Shown here: piece by piece, positions 17,386 through 24,863 of the stretch
Numbering within the stretch: the stretch's first letter is position 1
Layout: each line of letters begins with the position of its first letter
From: a bacterium
GTDB lineage: Bacteria > Calescibacteriota > Calescibacteriia > Calescibacteriales > Calescibacteriaceae
DNA length: 32,842 nucleotides
Assembly (NCBI GenBank): GCA_030550715.1
Contig: JAUQOU010000023.1
Coordinates: 1-32,842, forward strand
Reading direction: 5' to 3'
Position numbers and translations under genes: made by a program
Notes under the pieces: model-generated
The model's database searches: none
Seen by the model: only the letters and a program-made list of their open reading frames with translations
Told to the model about the DNA's origin: nothing

Positions 17386-18051
17386 TCAAAGAATGTTTTT
17401 TATTTTGTCTTTTATTTTTTGTATCAATCCTTCTTTTCCGACTTCAAATTGAGCTATGAATTGAAGGTCAACATCTCTTCCAATATACTCTTCTGCTGGA
17501 ATATTCCATACTACTTTGTTGCTTCCAATTTTTTTCCCGTTTGTGCTTATCACTTTTCCTGGGAATTCCACTTCAAGAGAAGAAGAAAGGTCTTTGAACA
17601 TTGACTTTAAAATCTCTCTTTTATGTAGCTCACCTCTGAGTTTATAGTACGCTCTGAACTCTTTTTTTCCATTTCCTAAATCTTCAATGTAATACTTAGA
17701 GAACGAGTCGGAAAGGCGGGAGATATCTTTGAATTCAAATTCAACCCATACTCTAACTGTGTTCTCGTTTTCCCAGGAGCTTCCTGTTTTTATCACTTTC
17801 ACTCCTTCTCTTTTTGCTATTGATTCTGCCAATTTATCTTCGTTTATGGCTATGTTCTGGTCATCTGGGGCGGAATATATTCCTCTATTTACGATATATA
17901 CTATTTTGCCATATCCTGTTCCATCTTTTTTGATTTTGAAATTTGCGTGTATCTCTATGCATGAGGTTGATAAAGTTATTGCAAAGAAGAAAAGCAGAAA
18001 GCGAATTAACACTCCTTTTGAAAGATTTAACTTTTTTATGGAATTTGCCAT
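17386..18051 (-). CDS. LppM-like lipoprotein
   Basis: A lipoprotein of 221 aa counted from the ATG at 18051. I prefer this start because GGGTG lies five bases before it; the frame extends to a GTG at 18084. The hydrophobic segment ends in lipobox ITLSTSC (Cys31). The mature protein starts IEIHANFKIKKDGTGYGKIV, a strand pattern with a G-x-G turn seen in LppM/DUF3153-type lipoproteins, followed by FEFKDISRLSDSF. No catalytic residues are evident. The function is unknown; LppM-type domains are thought to bind lipids or envelope partners, and that is only family-level knowledge. It is upstream of gspD on the same strand with a 135-base gap. Confidence 0.6.
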   Translation of the reverse strand: MANSIKKLNLSKGVLIRFLLFFFAITLSTSCIEIHANFKIKKDGTGYGKIVYIVNRGIYSAPDDQNIAINEDKLAESIAKREGVKVIKTGSSWENENTVRVWVEFEFKDISRLSDSFSKYYIEDLGNGKKEFRAYYKLRGELHKREILKSMFKDLSSSLEVEFPGKVISTNGKKIGSNKVVWNIPAEEYIGRDVDLQFIAQFEVGKEGLIQKIKDKIKNIL

Positions 18052-18159
18052 ATCTACACCCTTTCTTTTTTTGATGTATTTCACAATAGATAAAATTTAA
18101 TTAGTTATTTTGATAAAGGGAAAAAATGAGTATATTTGAAGGTTCTTGTTTTTTGATTT

Positions 18160-19185
18160 CTATATATTTGATTGAGACACACCTGCTGATGAAAAAGTTG
18201 CCATCTCGTTATAAATTTTCAGAGCGCATTCTATTATAGAGGTTGCAAGCGTTCCGCCTGTGCCTTCACCAAGTCGCATATCAAGGTCAAGTATAGGTCT
18301 CAGTCCAAGAAACGAAAGGACTACATTCCCGCCTGGTTCAGCTGTCTTGTGTCCAGCAAAAACATAATCTTTGACTTCCGGTTCGATTGAGTACGCTACG
18401 AGAAATCCAGCAAGGGTTATGAGACCATCAAGAACAACGGGAATTCTCTTTTTCTTGCACCCCATGATAAGTCCAGCTATTGCTCCTATTTCAAAACCAC
18501 CGAATTTGCAGAGCGCGTCAAAACCATCTTTCGGTTTCCACATCTCAATAGCTCTTTTCACGACCTCTATCTTCTTTCTCAATCTCGTATCGTCTATACC
18601 TGTTCCTCTTCCTACAACTTTTTCCGGTGGCTGTTCTGTTATGAAAGATATTATTGCAGACGACGGAGTAGTGTTGGCTATGCCCATATCTCCGGGTATG
18701 ACAATGTCTGCTCCTTTTGATTGAGCTAATTCAGACATCTCTATTCCAACTTCTATGCTTTTTTGTGCTTGTTCTTCTGTCATAGCTGGTTCTTTTGCGA
18801 AGTTTTTCGTTCCATAAGCTATCTTCCTCATTATAAAGTTTTCGCTCTGCGAGAGTATATCTTCTTTTACCCCAACATCAACAACATATACTTCTGCTCC
18901 TACATATCTTGATATAACATTTATGCCCGCTCCGCCTTTTATGAAGTTATACACCATTTGCGCTGTGACTTCTTGTGGGTATGCGCTTACTCCTTCATCC
19001 GCTACTCCGTGGTCTCCACAGAAAACAAAAACTATCTTTTTCAGCGGGAGATGAAACTCTGTTTTACCTGTTATCTTTGCGTATTTTACCACGATCTCTT
19101 CAAGAAATCCTAAGCTTCCCTTTGGTTTTGTGAGATTATCAAGTTTATATCTAACCGCTTTTTCAATCTCGGTATGTCCCATCAT
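18160..19185 (-). CDS. cobT: Nicotinate-nucleotide--dimethylbenzimidazole phosphoribosyltransferase
   Basis: CobT activates the lower-ligand base (usually dimethylbenzimidazole) to its alpha-ribotide for attachment in the nucleotide loop of cobalamin. At 341 aa it is typical in length. Motifs include TKPKGSLGFLEE (about 19-30), CGDHGVADEGVSAYPQEVT (56-74), GGAGINV, PGDMGIANTTPSSA (164-177), GRGTGIDD, and RLGEGTGG with the catalytic Glu307. The usual GEMGIGNTT is varied to GDMGIANTT. It lies 72 bases downstream of the riboswitch-controlled lipoprotein gene. Its ribosome-binding sequence, TGGGGGTT before the first ATG, resembles that of the first gene. B12-responsive control of the pair is therefore likely. 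Confidence 0.96.
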   Translation of the reverse strand: MMGHTEIEKAVRYKLDNLTKPKGSLGFLEEIVVKYAKITGKTEFHLPLKKIVFVFCGDHGVADEGVSAYPQEVTAQMVYNFIKGGAGINVISRYVGAEVYVVDVGVKEDILSQSENFIMRKIAYGTKNFAKEPAMTEEQAQKSIEVGIEMSELAQSKGADIVIPGDMGIANTTPSSAIISFITEQPPEKVVGRGTGIDDTRLRKKIEVVKRAIEMWKPKDGFDALCKFGGFEIGAIAGLIMGCKKKRIPVVLDGLITLAGFLVAYSIEPEVKDYVFAGHKTAEPGGNVVLSFLGLRPILDLDMRLGEGTGGTLATSIIECALKIYNEMATFSSAGVSQSNI

Positions 19186-19257
19186 AGTTTTTGAACCCCC
19201 ATTCTGTTCCCAGTGGTGTTTCTTCTCTTAGAAGTTATAAAGAGGGTTTTTTGGAGT

Positions 19258-20493
19258 TCAGTGGCAATATGGATAAGCTCCCGGAATATGTATACCTTCT
19301 GCCGGGAAGAAATTTTCGTCAGCTATTTCAAATATCTTTCCCTCTCCGTCAAGTGCGAGTAATTTGGTTCTTTGATTTTTCTCGTCAGTGACGAAAACAT
19401 ATACGTATCGGTTATAATAAATTCCTTCTACTGGAACTCCTTCAATATCTATGATTTTTTCAAGCTTAAATTTAGAAAGTATCGCTATTTTGTTTTTGTC
19501 GTGCAGAAGTACGAAAACTTTTCCGGGATACTCTATTGGAAACTGCGAGAAGAATTCTTCGTCTGAAATCCATATATTGAATATATCTCTTGCGACATAG
19601 TCATACATTATGACACCTTTTGAGAAAACTCCGTATGCAATGGGTTCAAATGGTGAAAGTACTATTCTGAAAGCTGATACATCTTCTAACCCTTCATAAG
19701 CTTTTTTCAAAAGTGGTGAGTTTTCTTTCCCAGTGAGTTTTGTGATTTCAAGGGTGTGGGGATTAAACTCAATTATCGTTCCTGATTTTTTGTGGAATGC
19801 CAAGCCGGTTCCACTTTTCACAGATACATCAAAGAAAGCACATTCTTCATTTTTCTCGCACTCTGGTATTCCCGAAGGGATTAGCTCTTTTACTATTCCC
19901 TTTTCTAAATCAACAACAGATATTCTGTTTGATGAGAAGTTAGCAACAAACCATAGGTTTTTGTAGAACCTTGCAAAGTGAGGTGTTGAAAACCCGGAGA
20001 ACCTTTTCAACTCTTCTAATCTTTCCACTGATATAAAAGATACTTCTCCGCTATCTTCGTTGACTACCGAAAGGATTTTTCCTTCATCGTCAAAGGTCAT
20101 GTGCGTGGGATGTTCTCCGACATCTATTGTTTTTATAAGTGATAAGTTATCTCCGTCAAAAACATATACTTTGTTCTGGTTAGAAGAGGCTGCAAAGATG
20201 AATTTCCCATCGTGTGACATTATGACCTGATGGAATACTGCTCCTTTTATTTCTTGGATGATTTTTTCTTTTCCGTTTTTGATGAGGAGTATTTTGCCCG
20301 ATGTCTCTCCACCTAACACTATTTTTTGAGGTATGTAATCTTTTTTTGTGTTAGTGTTTGTTTCTTTTTCAGCGCATTGTGTTAAGGCGAACAGGAAAAG
20401 TAGAGGGAAGAGGGAAAGAAGTTTTTTTGTTTTGATTTTTTCGGTGCCGTTTTTTATTGATGTAGTTAAGCGGTTAGATATTTTTCTTTTCAT
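19258..20493 (-). CDS. B12-riboswitch-controlled beta-propeller lipoprotein of unknown function
   Basis: A lipoprotein of 411 aa. The hydrophobic stretch 25-39 ends in lipobox FALTQC (Cys40), after an unusually long basic N-region. The mature part shows YVTN/YncE or cytochrome-d1-like propeller blades, for example MSHDGKFIFAASSNQNKVYV, MTFDDEGKILSVVNEDSGEV, and LWFVANFSSNRISVVDLEKG. Histidines recur at blade edges (FHQ, HPTH, TPHF). A Cys pair (PECEKNEEC, 212 and 218) and a C-terminal HIPGAYPYCH are further possible metal ligands. I do not recognise a named family. The cobalamin riboswitch directly upstream and cobT downstream suggest a role in corrinoid or cobalt capture at the envelope. That is inference from context only. 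The start is fixed by a strong GGGGGTGA sequence. Confidence 0.75.
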   Translation of the reverse strand: MKRKISNRLTTSIKNGTEKIKTKKLLSLFPLLFLFALTQCAEKETNTNTKKDYIPQKIVLGGETSGKILLIKNGKEKIIQEIKGAVFHQVIMSHDGKFIFAASSNQNKVYVFDGDNLSLIKTIDVGEHPTHMTFDDEGKILSVVNEDSGEVSFISVERLEELKRFSGFSTPHFARFYKNLWFVANFSSNRISVVDLEKGIVKELIPSGIPECEKNEECAFFDVSVKSGTGLAFHKKSGTIIEFNPHTLEITKLTGKENSPLLKKAYEGLEDVSAFRIVLSPFEPIAYGVFSKGVIMYDYVARDIFNIWISDEEFFSQFPIEYPGKVFVLLHDKNKIAILSKFKLEKIIDIEGVPVEGIYYNRYVYVFVTDEKNQRTKLLALDGEGKIFEIADENFFPAEGIHIPGAYPYCH

Positions 20494-20505
20494 TTTTGTT
20501 CACCC
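20494..20505 (-). repeat. 12-base direct repeat, copy at the ribosome-binding leader
   Basis: On the minus strand this reads GGGTGAACAAAA and abuts the ATG of the propeller lipoprotein. An identical 12-mer occurs at 20610-20621 inside the riboswitch aptamer, in the same orientation. Confidence 0.8.
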
Positions 20506-20507
20506 CC
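20499..20507 (-). promoter_or_regulatory. Ribosome-binding site of the propeller lipoprotein, target of the riboswitch
   Basis: The minus strand reads GGGGGTGAA, with GGGGGTGA ending about six bases before the ATG. It is a good Shine-Dalgarno with one G-U wobble. The overlapping heptamer GCTGGGG (20504-20510) is the exact complement of CCCCAGC (20668-20674) in the P5/L5 part of the aptamer. Confidence 0.75.
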
Positions 20508-20518
20508 AGCTATTTTTT

Positions 20519-20712
20519 GTATCCTGCGAGGTCTTCCGGCTCCCCTTCGGTCCCTTTTTCAGGACCTACTGCGGGTTTTTTTATGGTATGCCTTCCCGAG
20601 GTAGCGAGCTTTTGTTCACCCAAACTACCCAGTGGCATACCTGACCCGCAGATTCAGGGTCACGGCGGCTGGGGCCGCACCCGATTCTCACGGGCTTCCC
20701 TCCACAGGATAC
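20519..20712 (-). ncRNA. Cobalamin (adenosylcobalamin-type) riboswitch
   Basis: The minus-strand RNA shows the class I cobalamin aptamer. The closing stem is GUAUCCUG (20705-20712) with CAGGAUAC (20519-20526). Then come GGGAAGCCCGUGAGAAUCGGG (P4 hairpin), P5 GCGGC-CCCA-GCCGC, and CGUGA. A long-range stem CUGCGGGU/ACCCGCAG encloses GGUAUGCC/GGCAUACC, which contains the conserved GCCACUG and GGGAAGGC. The hairpin GGUCC/GGACC follows, and the B12 box appears as AGCCGGAAGACCU. No stem followed by a U run lies between the aptamer and the ATG, so control is probably translational through L5 pairing with the Shine-Dalgarno. It would repress the lipoprotein-cobT pair when B12 is abundant. Confidence 0.93.
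20610..20621 (-). repeat. 12-base direct repeat, copy inside the riboswitch
   Basis: The minus strand reads GGGTGAACAAAA within the loop of a variable hairpin (stem GGTAG/CTACC). It duplicates the leader next to the start codon at 20494-20505. Confidence 0.8.
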
Positions 20713-20726
20713 TATAATCCAAAATT

Positions 20727-20757
20727 ATCATATCAAAAAAAACTTCTCTTTTTGCAA
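20727..20757 (-). promoter_or_regulatory. Probable promoter of the riboswitch transcript
   Basis: The minus strand has an extended -10, TGATATGAT, with TATGAT at 20727-20732. A -35-like TTGCAA sits at 20752-20757, 19 bases away. Transcription would then begin around 20719, just before the aptamer closing stem. The long spacer is offset by the TG extension. Confidence 0.45.
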
Positions 20758-20829
20758 AATCTTTTGAACCTTAAAAACTACCTAAAACTTTCTAATAAGT
20801 CCGCTGAAAATCTAGTTTAAAAAAGTGTT

Positions 20830-21459
20830 GTGAAAAATATGAGCAATACCAATAAATACGAGCCCAAACCAGAGAGAAAAAAACTCAAAATAGTTCTTAT
20901 AGATAACTACGATTCATTTGTGTATAATCTCTGGCAATACCTCTGTGAGCTTTCGGCAGAAGTTGATGTTTTCAGAAACGATGAAGTACCGTCAGATCTA
21001 TCACTGTATTCGGGAATAGTCATATCGCCTGGTCCTGGAAGACCTGAAAATGCTGGCAGAACTCCGTATATCATAGAAAAATACGCGGGCAAAAAGCCCA
21101 TATTGGGCGTCTGTCTTGGTCATCAGGCAATAGGATATGTTTTTGGGGCAAAAATAATAAACGCAAAAAGAATAATGCACGGGAAAACATCAAAGATAAA
21201 ACACGATGGCAAAGGCATTTTTGAGGGAGTTGAAAACCCTTCGGTGGGCACTCGCTATCATTCCCTCGTTTTAGAGAGCGTCCCAAAGGACTTCGTTCTT
21301 TCTGCAATTTCTCTGGAAGATGAAGAAATAATGGGAATAAGACACAAAAATTTTCCGTTAGAAGGTATTCAGTTCCACCCGGAATCAATAATGACTCACC
21401 AGGGAAAAAAAATGATAGATAACTTTCTCAAAATCTGCTCCCTGTATGCCGAAGAATGA
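20830..21459 (+). CDS. Glutamine amidotransferase component II (TrpG/PabA type)
   Basis: A class I glutamine amidotransferase of 209 aa that supplies ammonia to a chorismate-using partner, for anthranilate or 4-amino-4-deoxychorismate. The core begins IVLIDNYDSFVYNLWQYL. It then shows GIVISPGPGRPENAG, the nucleophile Cys95 in ILGVCLGHQAIG, IMHGKTSKI, TRYHSLVLES, and the catalytic His183/Glu185 in GIQFHPESI. The GTG at 20830 and the ATG at 20839 are both possible starts; the first 18 residues before the core are an unusual charged extension. No trpE or pabB is adjacent, so it may be shared between tryptophan and folate synthesis. I cannot separate TrpG from PabA by sequence alone. Confidence 0.93.
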   Translation: MKNMSNTNKYEPKPERKKLKIVLIDNYDSFVYNLWQYLCELSAEVDVFRNDEVPSDLSLYSGIVISPGPGRPENAGRTPYIIEKYAGKKPILGVCLGHQAIGYVFGAKIINAKRIMHGKTSKIKHDGKGIFEGVENPSVGTRYHSLVLESVPKDFVLSAISLEDEEIMGIRHKNFPLEGIQFHPESIMTHQGKKMIDNFLKICSLYAEE

Positions 21460-21565
21460 CTTATTTTTTGCATTTCAAGTTTTTCTGACTTGATTTAATT
21501 TCTTGCGTGTTTTTGATGTTGTTCTTTTTTGTCCGTCTTGTCTTTTAAATTTTTAAATTGATAAT

Positions 21566-23509
21566 ATGGTGAATGAAAAATTGAAAGGGAGCTCCGAAGA
21601 AGATGAGCAGAGGAATATAGCTACGATTAAGAGGAAAGAAAGTTCTAATCGGGGAAAACCAAAGAAGGTTCTTATAGTTGAGTCGCCAACAAAAAGCAGA
21701 AAAATTTCTTCTATACTTGGTAAAGAGTGGAAAGTTGTTGCATCTTTTGGGCATATAAGAGACCTGCCAGAAAAAACGATGGGTTTTTCTTTCCAGGACA
21801 TATTGAAAGGGGAAGTAAATGTTAGCTGGACTATAACAAAAAGAAAAGTTGTCAGTTTTATAAGAAGGGAAACAGAGCAGGCAGAAGAGGTTATTTTGGC
21901 GACGGATCCCGATAGAGAAGGCGAAGCAATAGCCTGGCATATATCTCAAGTTCTTAACATAAAGGAACCAAAAAGAATTGTCTTCCACGAGATAACCCCT
22001 CAGGCAATACTCAGCTCTCTGAAAAATCCAAGAAAAATAGATATGAACCTTGTCCACGCTCAGATATCAAGAAGGTTGATAGATAGAGTTGTAGGATATA
22101 CACTATCTCCTGTTTTTTGGAGTATAAGGAAGAACTCATCTGCCGGCAGGGTTCAATCAGCGGCACTTCATCTCATAGTTAGAAGGTGGAAAGAGGTAAG
22201 GGACTTTGAAAGAAAGCCATATTTTATAGTTTATGCGGACTTTGGGAATATAAAGGCGGTTCTCTACGAGAGCGTTCAGTCAATAGGTTTATCTGGTGAT
22301 GAGAAGACCACACTCGTAAGGGTAAAACATTTCTTTTCTGAATCCGAAGCTAAAGAATTAGCAGAAAGTATAAGTTCTCTTTATGTATCTGAGTTCAGAA
22401 GAACCACTGAGAGCAAAGGTCCACCTCCACCATATACCACCTCATCTATGTTGCAAGATGCGAAAAACCTATTTCGTTTTTCTTCTGATTTTACTATGAA
22501 GATATCTCAGAACCTCTTTGAAAGAGGTCTTATAACTTATCACAGAACCGACTCAACACATGTTTCAGAACTTGGTTTCTCAATAGCAAAATCTTTCTTT
22601 TCATCAAAACATAAAGATATAGAGAATGTTGGGAGAAGATGGAAGACGAAGGTCGCAAACGCTCAGGAAGCCCACGAATGTATAAGACCAACAGAAGAAG
22701 GATTCCAAAAATTTACAAAGTTTTTTGATGATATTCCTTCTTTGAGCAAGCTGAAAGATTCAAACCTGAATCCTTACGATAAACTCCTACTTATGATATG
22801 TTTCAGGTTTTTCTCATCGCAGTCAAAGAATGCCTTATTTGATGTGGTTCAGGTAAAGCTCTCATCTCCTTCTCTGCCCAAGAATCTGTTTTTCGCTTTT
22901 AAGGTGAAGAATTTGAAGTTTGACGGATTTTTGAGATTGTGGAACAAAAGAGAAGAAGATTTAAGCGATGATGAATACGAGGGAGATGAGAATTTCAGGT
23001 TCGCTTTATCTTTTGAATTTACAAAAAATCTATCGGTCGGACAGAAACCACTTGAAAGAATATCTTATAAGAAGAAATTTACAATGCCTCCACCTCTTTA
23101 TACAGAAGCAACACTTATAAAAGAACTTGAAAGATTAGGTGTGGGAAGACCATCTACATACTCAACCATAATAAAAACCCTCAAAAAAAGAGGATACATA
23201 GTTGAGGAGAAAGGCAAGTTAATTCCTACGGGGGACGGGATATTTCAAGATGAAGTTTTGGAAAAGTACATGCCGAAGATATGTTTGCCAGAATTTACTG
23301 CAAGCATGGAAGAAGAACTTGACGCGATAGCAAGAGGAGAAAGACTATGGAGGCATTCGCTTTCTTCAATGGTGAGAACATACCTTGAAGAGTTTGAAAA
23401 GTTCAAAGAAAACTTCAAGGAGGCGATAAGAAATTTTAAGGAAGGATTAGATGAAAATATCAGCTCGGGCGTTTCTACAACTTCCCCAAAAAAGAAGAGC
23501 AAAAATTGA
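21566..23509 (+). CDS. topA: DNA topoisomerase I (type IA) lacking C-terminal zinc fingers
   Basis: Type IA topoisomerase, relaxing negative supercoils through a 5'-phosphotyrosyl intermediate. It has 647 aa. A charged extension (1-32) precedes the TOPRIM domain: VLIVESPTKS, FGHIRDLPEK, and ATDPDREGEAIAWH (112-125). Domain IV shows SSAGRVQSAALHLI. The active-site segment reads ERGLITYHRTDSTHVSELGF with Tyr325. AQEAHECIRPTEE and GVGRPSTYSTIIKTLKKRGY follow. The protein ends in a Lys/Ser tail with no CxxC zinc fingers. Several segments (PPPPYTT, ITYHRTDST) look more like the topoisomerase half of reverse gyrase than like standard TopA, which has TYMRTDS. No helicase module is present. It is convergent with gspF with a six-base gap. 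Confidence 0.95.
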   Translation: MVNEKLKGSSEEDEQRNIATIKRKESSNRGKPKKVLIVESPTKSRKISSILGKEWKVVASFGHIRDLPEKTMGFSFQDILKGEVNVSWTITKRKVVSFIRRETEQAEEVILATDPDREGEAIAWHISQVLNIKEPKRIVFHEITPQAILSSLKNPRKIDMNLVHAQISRRLIDRVVGYTLSPVFWSIRKNSSAGRVQSAALHLIVRRWKEVRDFERKPYFIVYADFGNIKAVLYESVQSIGLSGDEKTTLVRVKHFFSESEAKELAESISSLYVSEFRRTTESKGPPPPYTTSSMLQDAKNLFRFSSDFTMKISQNLFERGLITYHRTDSTHVSELGFSIAKSFFSSKHKDIENVGRRWKTKVANAQEAHECIRPTEEGFQKFTKFFDDIPSLSKLKDSNLNPYDKLLLMICFRFFSSQSKNALFDVVQVKLSSPSLPKNLFFAFKVKNLKFDGFLRLWNKREEDLSDDEYEGDENFRFALSFEFTKNLSVGQKPLERISYKKKFTMPPPLYTEATLIKELERLGVGRPSTYSTIIKTLKKRGYIVEEKGKLIPTGDGIFQDEVLEKYMPKICLPEFTASMEEELDAIARGERLWRHSLSSMVRTYLEEFEKFKENFKEAIRNFKEGLDENISSGVSTTSPKKKSKN

Positions 23510-23515
23510 AAAAAA

Positions 23516-24799
23516 TCACATTATAGATTTGTTTATTTCAAGTATCGGGACTATTACCGATAGCATGATGAGGAAAATCATTCCCCCTATTGATACGATG
23601 AGTATTGGTTCTATAAGAGATGTAACTCCTGCTACGAATGTTTCAAGTTCAGAAGATATGGTATGAGCTATGTTTGAGAACATTTTTTCTAGTTCTCCTG
23701 ACCTTTCTCCTACTGCGACCATGTTGGCTATCATAGGTGGGAAGAACTCTGACTCTGCAAGTCGTTCTGACATATTTTTTCCTTCTATTGTGTATTCTCT
23801 TGCTTCTTTAAGAACTTTTTTGAGATGTACATTTGAGGTTATGTTTTCTGCTGTCTCTATTGCTTTAACGAGTGGAACTCCCGCTTTTGTAAGAGTTGCG
23901 AGAGATGAGAAAATTCTATATGTTTCTCCGAGGAGATGAATTTTTGAGTATATCGGAAATTTAAGTCGCATAAGGTCAAAGTAATATCTTACTTTTGGTA
24001 TGGAGAGTATTTTTTTGCGGAGGAAAAATAGAGCTGAAAACATAGCAATGAGGTATGGTAAAGATGTGCTTGCGATTTTTGAAAATAATATGAGAGCTTT
24101 TGTGTATATCGGTAACGACCTTCCAACATCTTGAAGGAGCTGAGATATTTTCGGCACAACGAAAGACAGAAGAACCCACAGAACAATTCCCATAACTCCC
24201 ACAACAAATACCGGATATATCATTGCAGATGATACTTTTGACCTTATGGCTATTTGTCTTTCAAGGTATTCTCCGAGGTCTTCCATGACTTTGTCAAGGT
24301 CTCCCGATGTTTCTCCTGATTTCACCATTCCTATATATATTTCGGGGAAGATGTTTTTGTGTTCCGATAGAGCTTGAGAAAATGATTTTCCACCTTTTAT
24401 ATCTTCTGATATTGACATTATGAGTTGTTTGAAGTGAAGTTTTTTCGTCTGTTTTGCTACTGTATCAAGGGAATCTGTGAGCGACATTCCTGCTTTGAGA
24501 AGTGAGGATATCTGACGTGAGAAAACAGCTATATCTCGCAGTGATATTCGTGAAAAAAGAGGTACCGAGTTCTGGATGTTTTTTAATCTGGAAATTAATT
24601 CAAGGGCAATTTGATTTCCGCTTGCTTGTTGGTTTGAGCCGTTTTTTGAGTTGAGAGTTTTTTTTGCTGTTTCGGAAATCTTTATTATTATTATTCCCTC
24701 GCTTTTGAGTTTCTGTATAGCATCGGATTTTGAGAACGATTCAATAATTCCTTTTACTTTTTTGTTATCTTTTACTCCCGTATATGAGAAAACAGGCAT
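23516..24799 (-). CDS. gspF: Type II secretion system inner-membrane protein GspF
   Basis: A polytopic inner-membrane platform protein of the type II secretion / type IV pilus F family (427 aa). It begins PVFSYTGVKDNKKVKGIIES, the usual N-terminal domain. Two homologous T2SSF domains follow, each starting near FSRQISSLLKAGMSLTDSLD and FSSLATLTKAGVPLVKAIET. Each contains a MVKSGETSGDLDKVM or MVAVGERSGELEKMF motif and is followed by membrane helices. It likely works with the GspD secretin at 15-17 kb, although gspE, gspG and the others are not here. PilC of a pilus system is an alternative. Confidence 0.9.
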   Translation of the reverse strand: MPVFSYTGVKDNKKVKGIIESFSKSDAIQKLKSEGIIIIKISETAKKTLNSKNGSNQQASGNQIALELISRLKNIQNSVPLFSRISLRDIAVFSRQISSLLKAGMSLTDSLDTVAKQTKKLHFKQLIMSISEDIKGGKSFSQALSEHKNIFPEIYIGMVKSGETSGDLDKVMEDLGEYLERQIAIRSKVSSAMIYPVFVVGVMGIVLWVLLSFVVPKISQLLQDVGRSLPIYTKALILFSKIASTSLPYLIAMFSALFFLRKKILSIPKVRYYFDLMRLKFPIYSKIHLLGETYRIFSSLATLTKAGVPLVKAIETAENITSNVHLKKVLKEAREYTIEGKNMSERLAESEFFPPMIANMVAVGERSGELEKMFSNIAHTISSELETFVAGVTSLIEPILIVSIGGMIFLIMLSVIVPILEINKSIM

Positions 24800-24863
24800 A
24801 TATAAAGAAATTTTTATTATTTTTTGCTTAAAAGTTTTGAATACTGGGTTTTTCTATTGATTT

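Noticed and set aside
18052-18084. GTG at 18084 as the start of the LppM-like lipoprotein
   Set aside because: The ATG at 18051 has GGGTG at good spacing and gives a normal-length signal peptide.
21475-21500. TCAAG/CTTGA hairpin after the amidotransferase gene as a terminator
   Set aside because: The stem is only five base pairs and no strong T run follows.
21545-22057. A 170-codon open frame antisense to topA
   Set aside because: It overlaps the conserved TOPRIM and core coding sequence of topA, has no family motifs and is rich in Phe, Tyr and Cys as expected of an antisense shadow.
21566-23509. Reverse gyrase
   Set aside because: There is no helicase domain and the N-terminal TOPRIM region is TopA-like; only the catalytic region resembles reverse gyrase.
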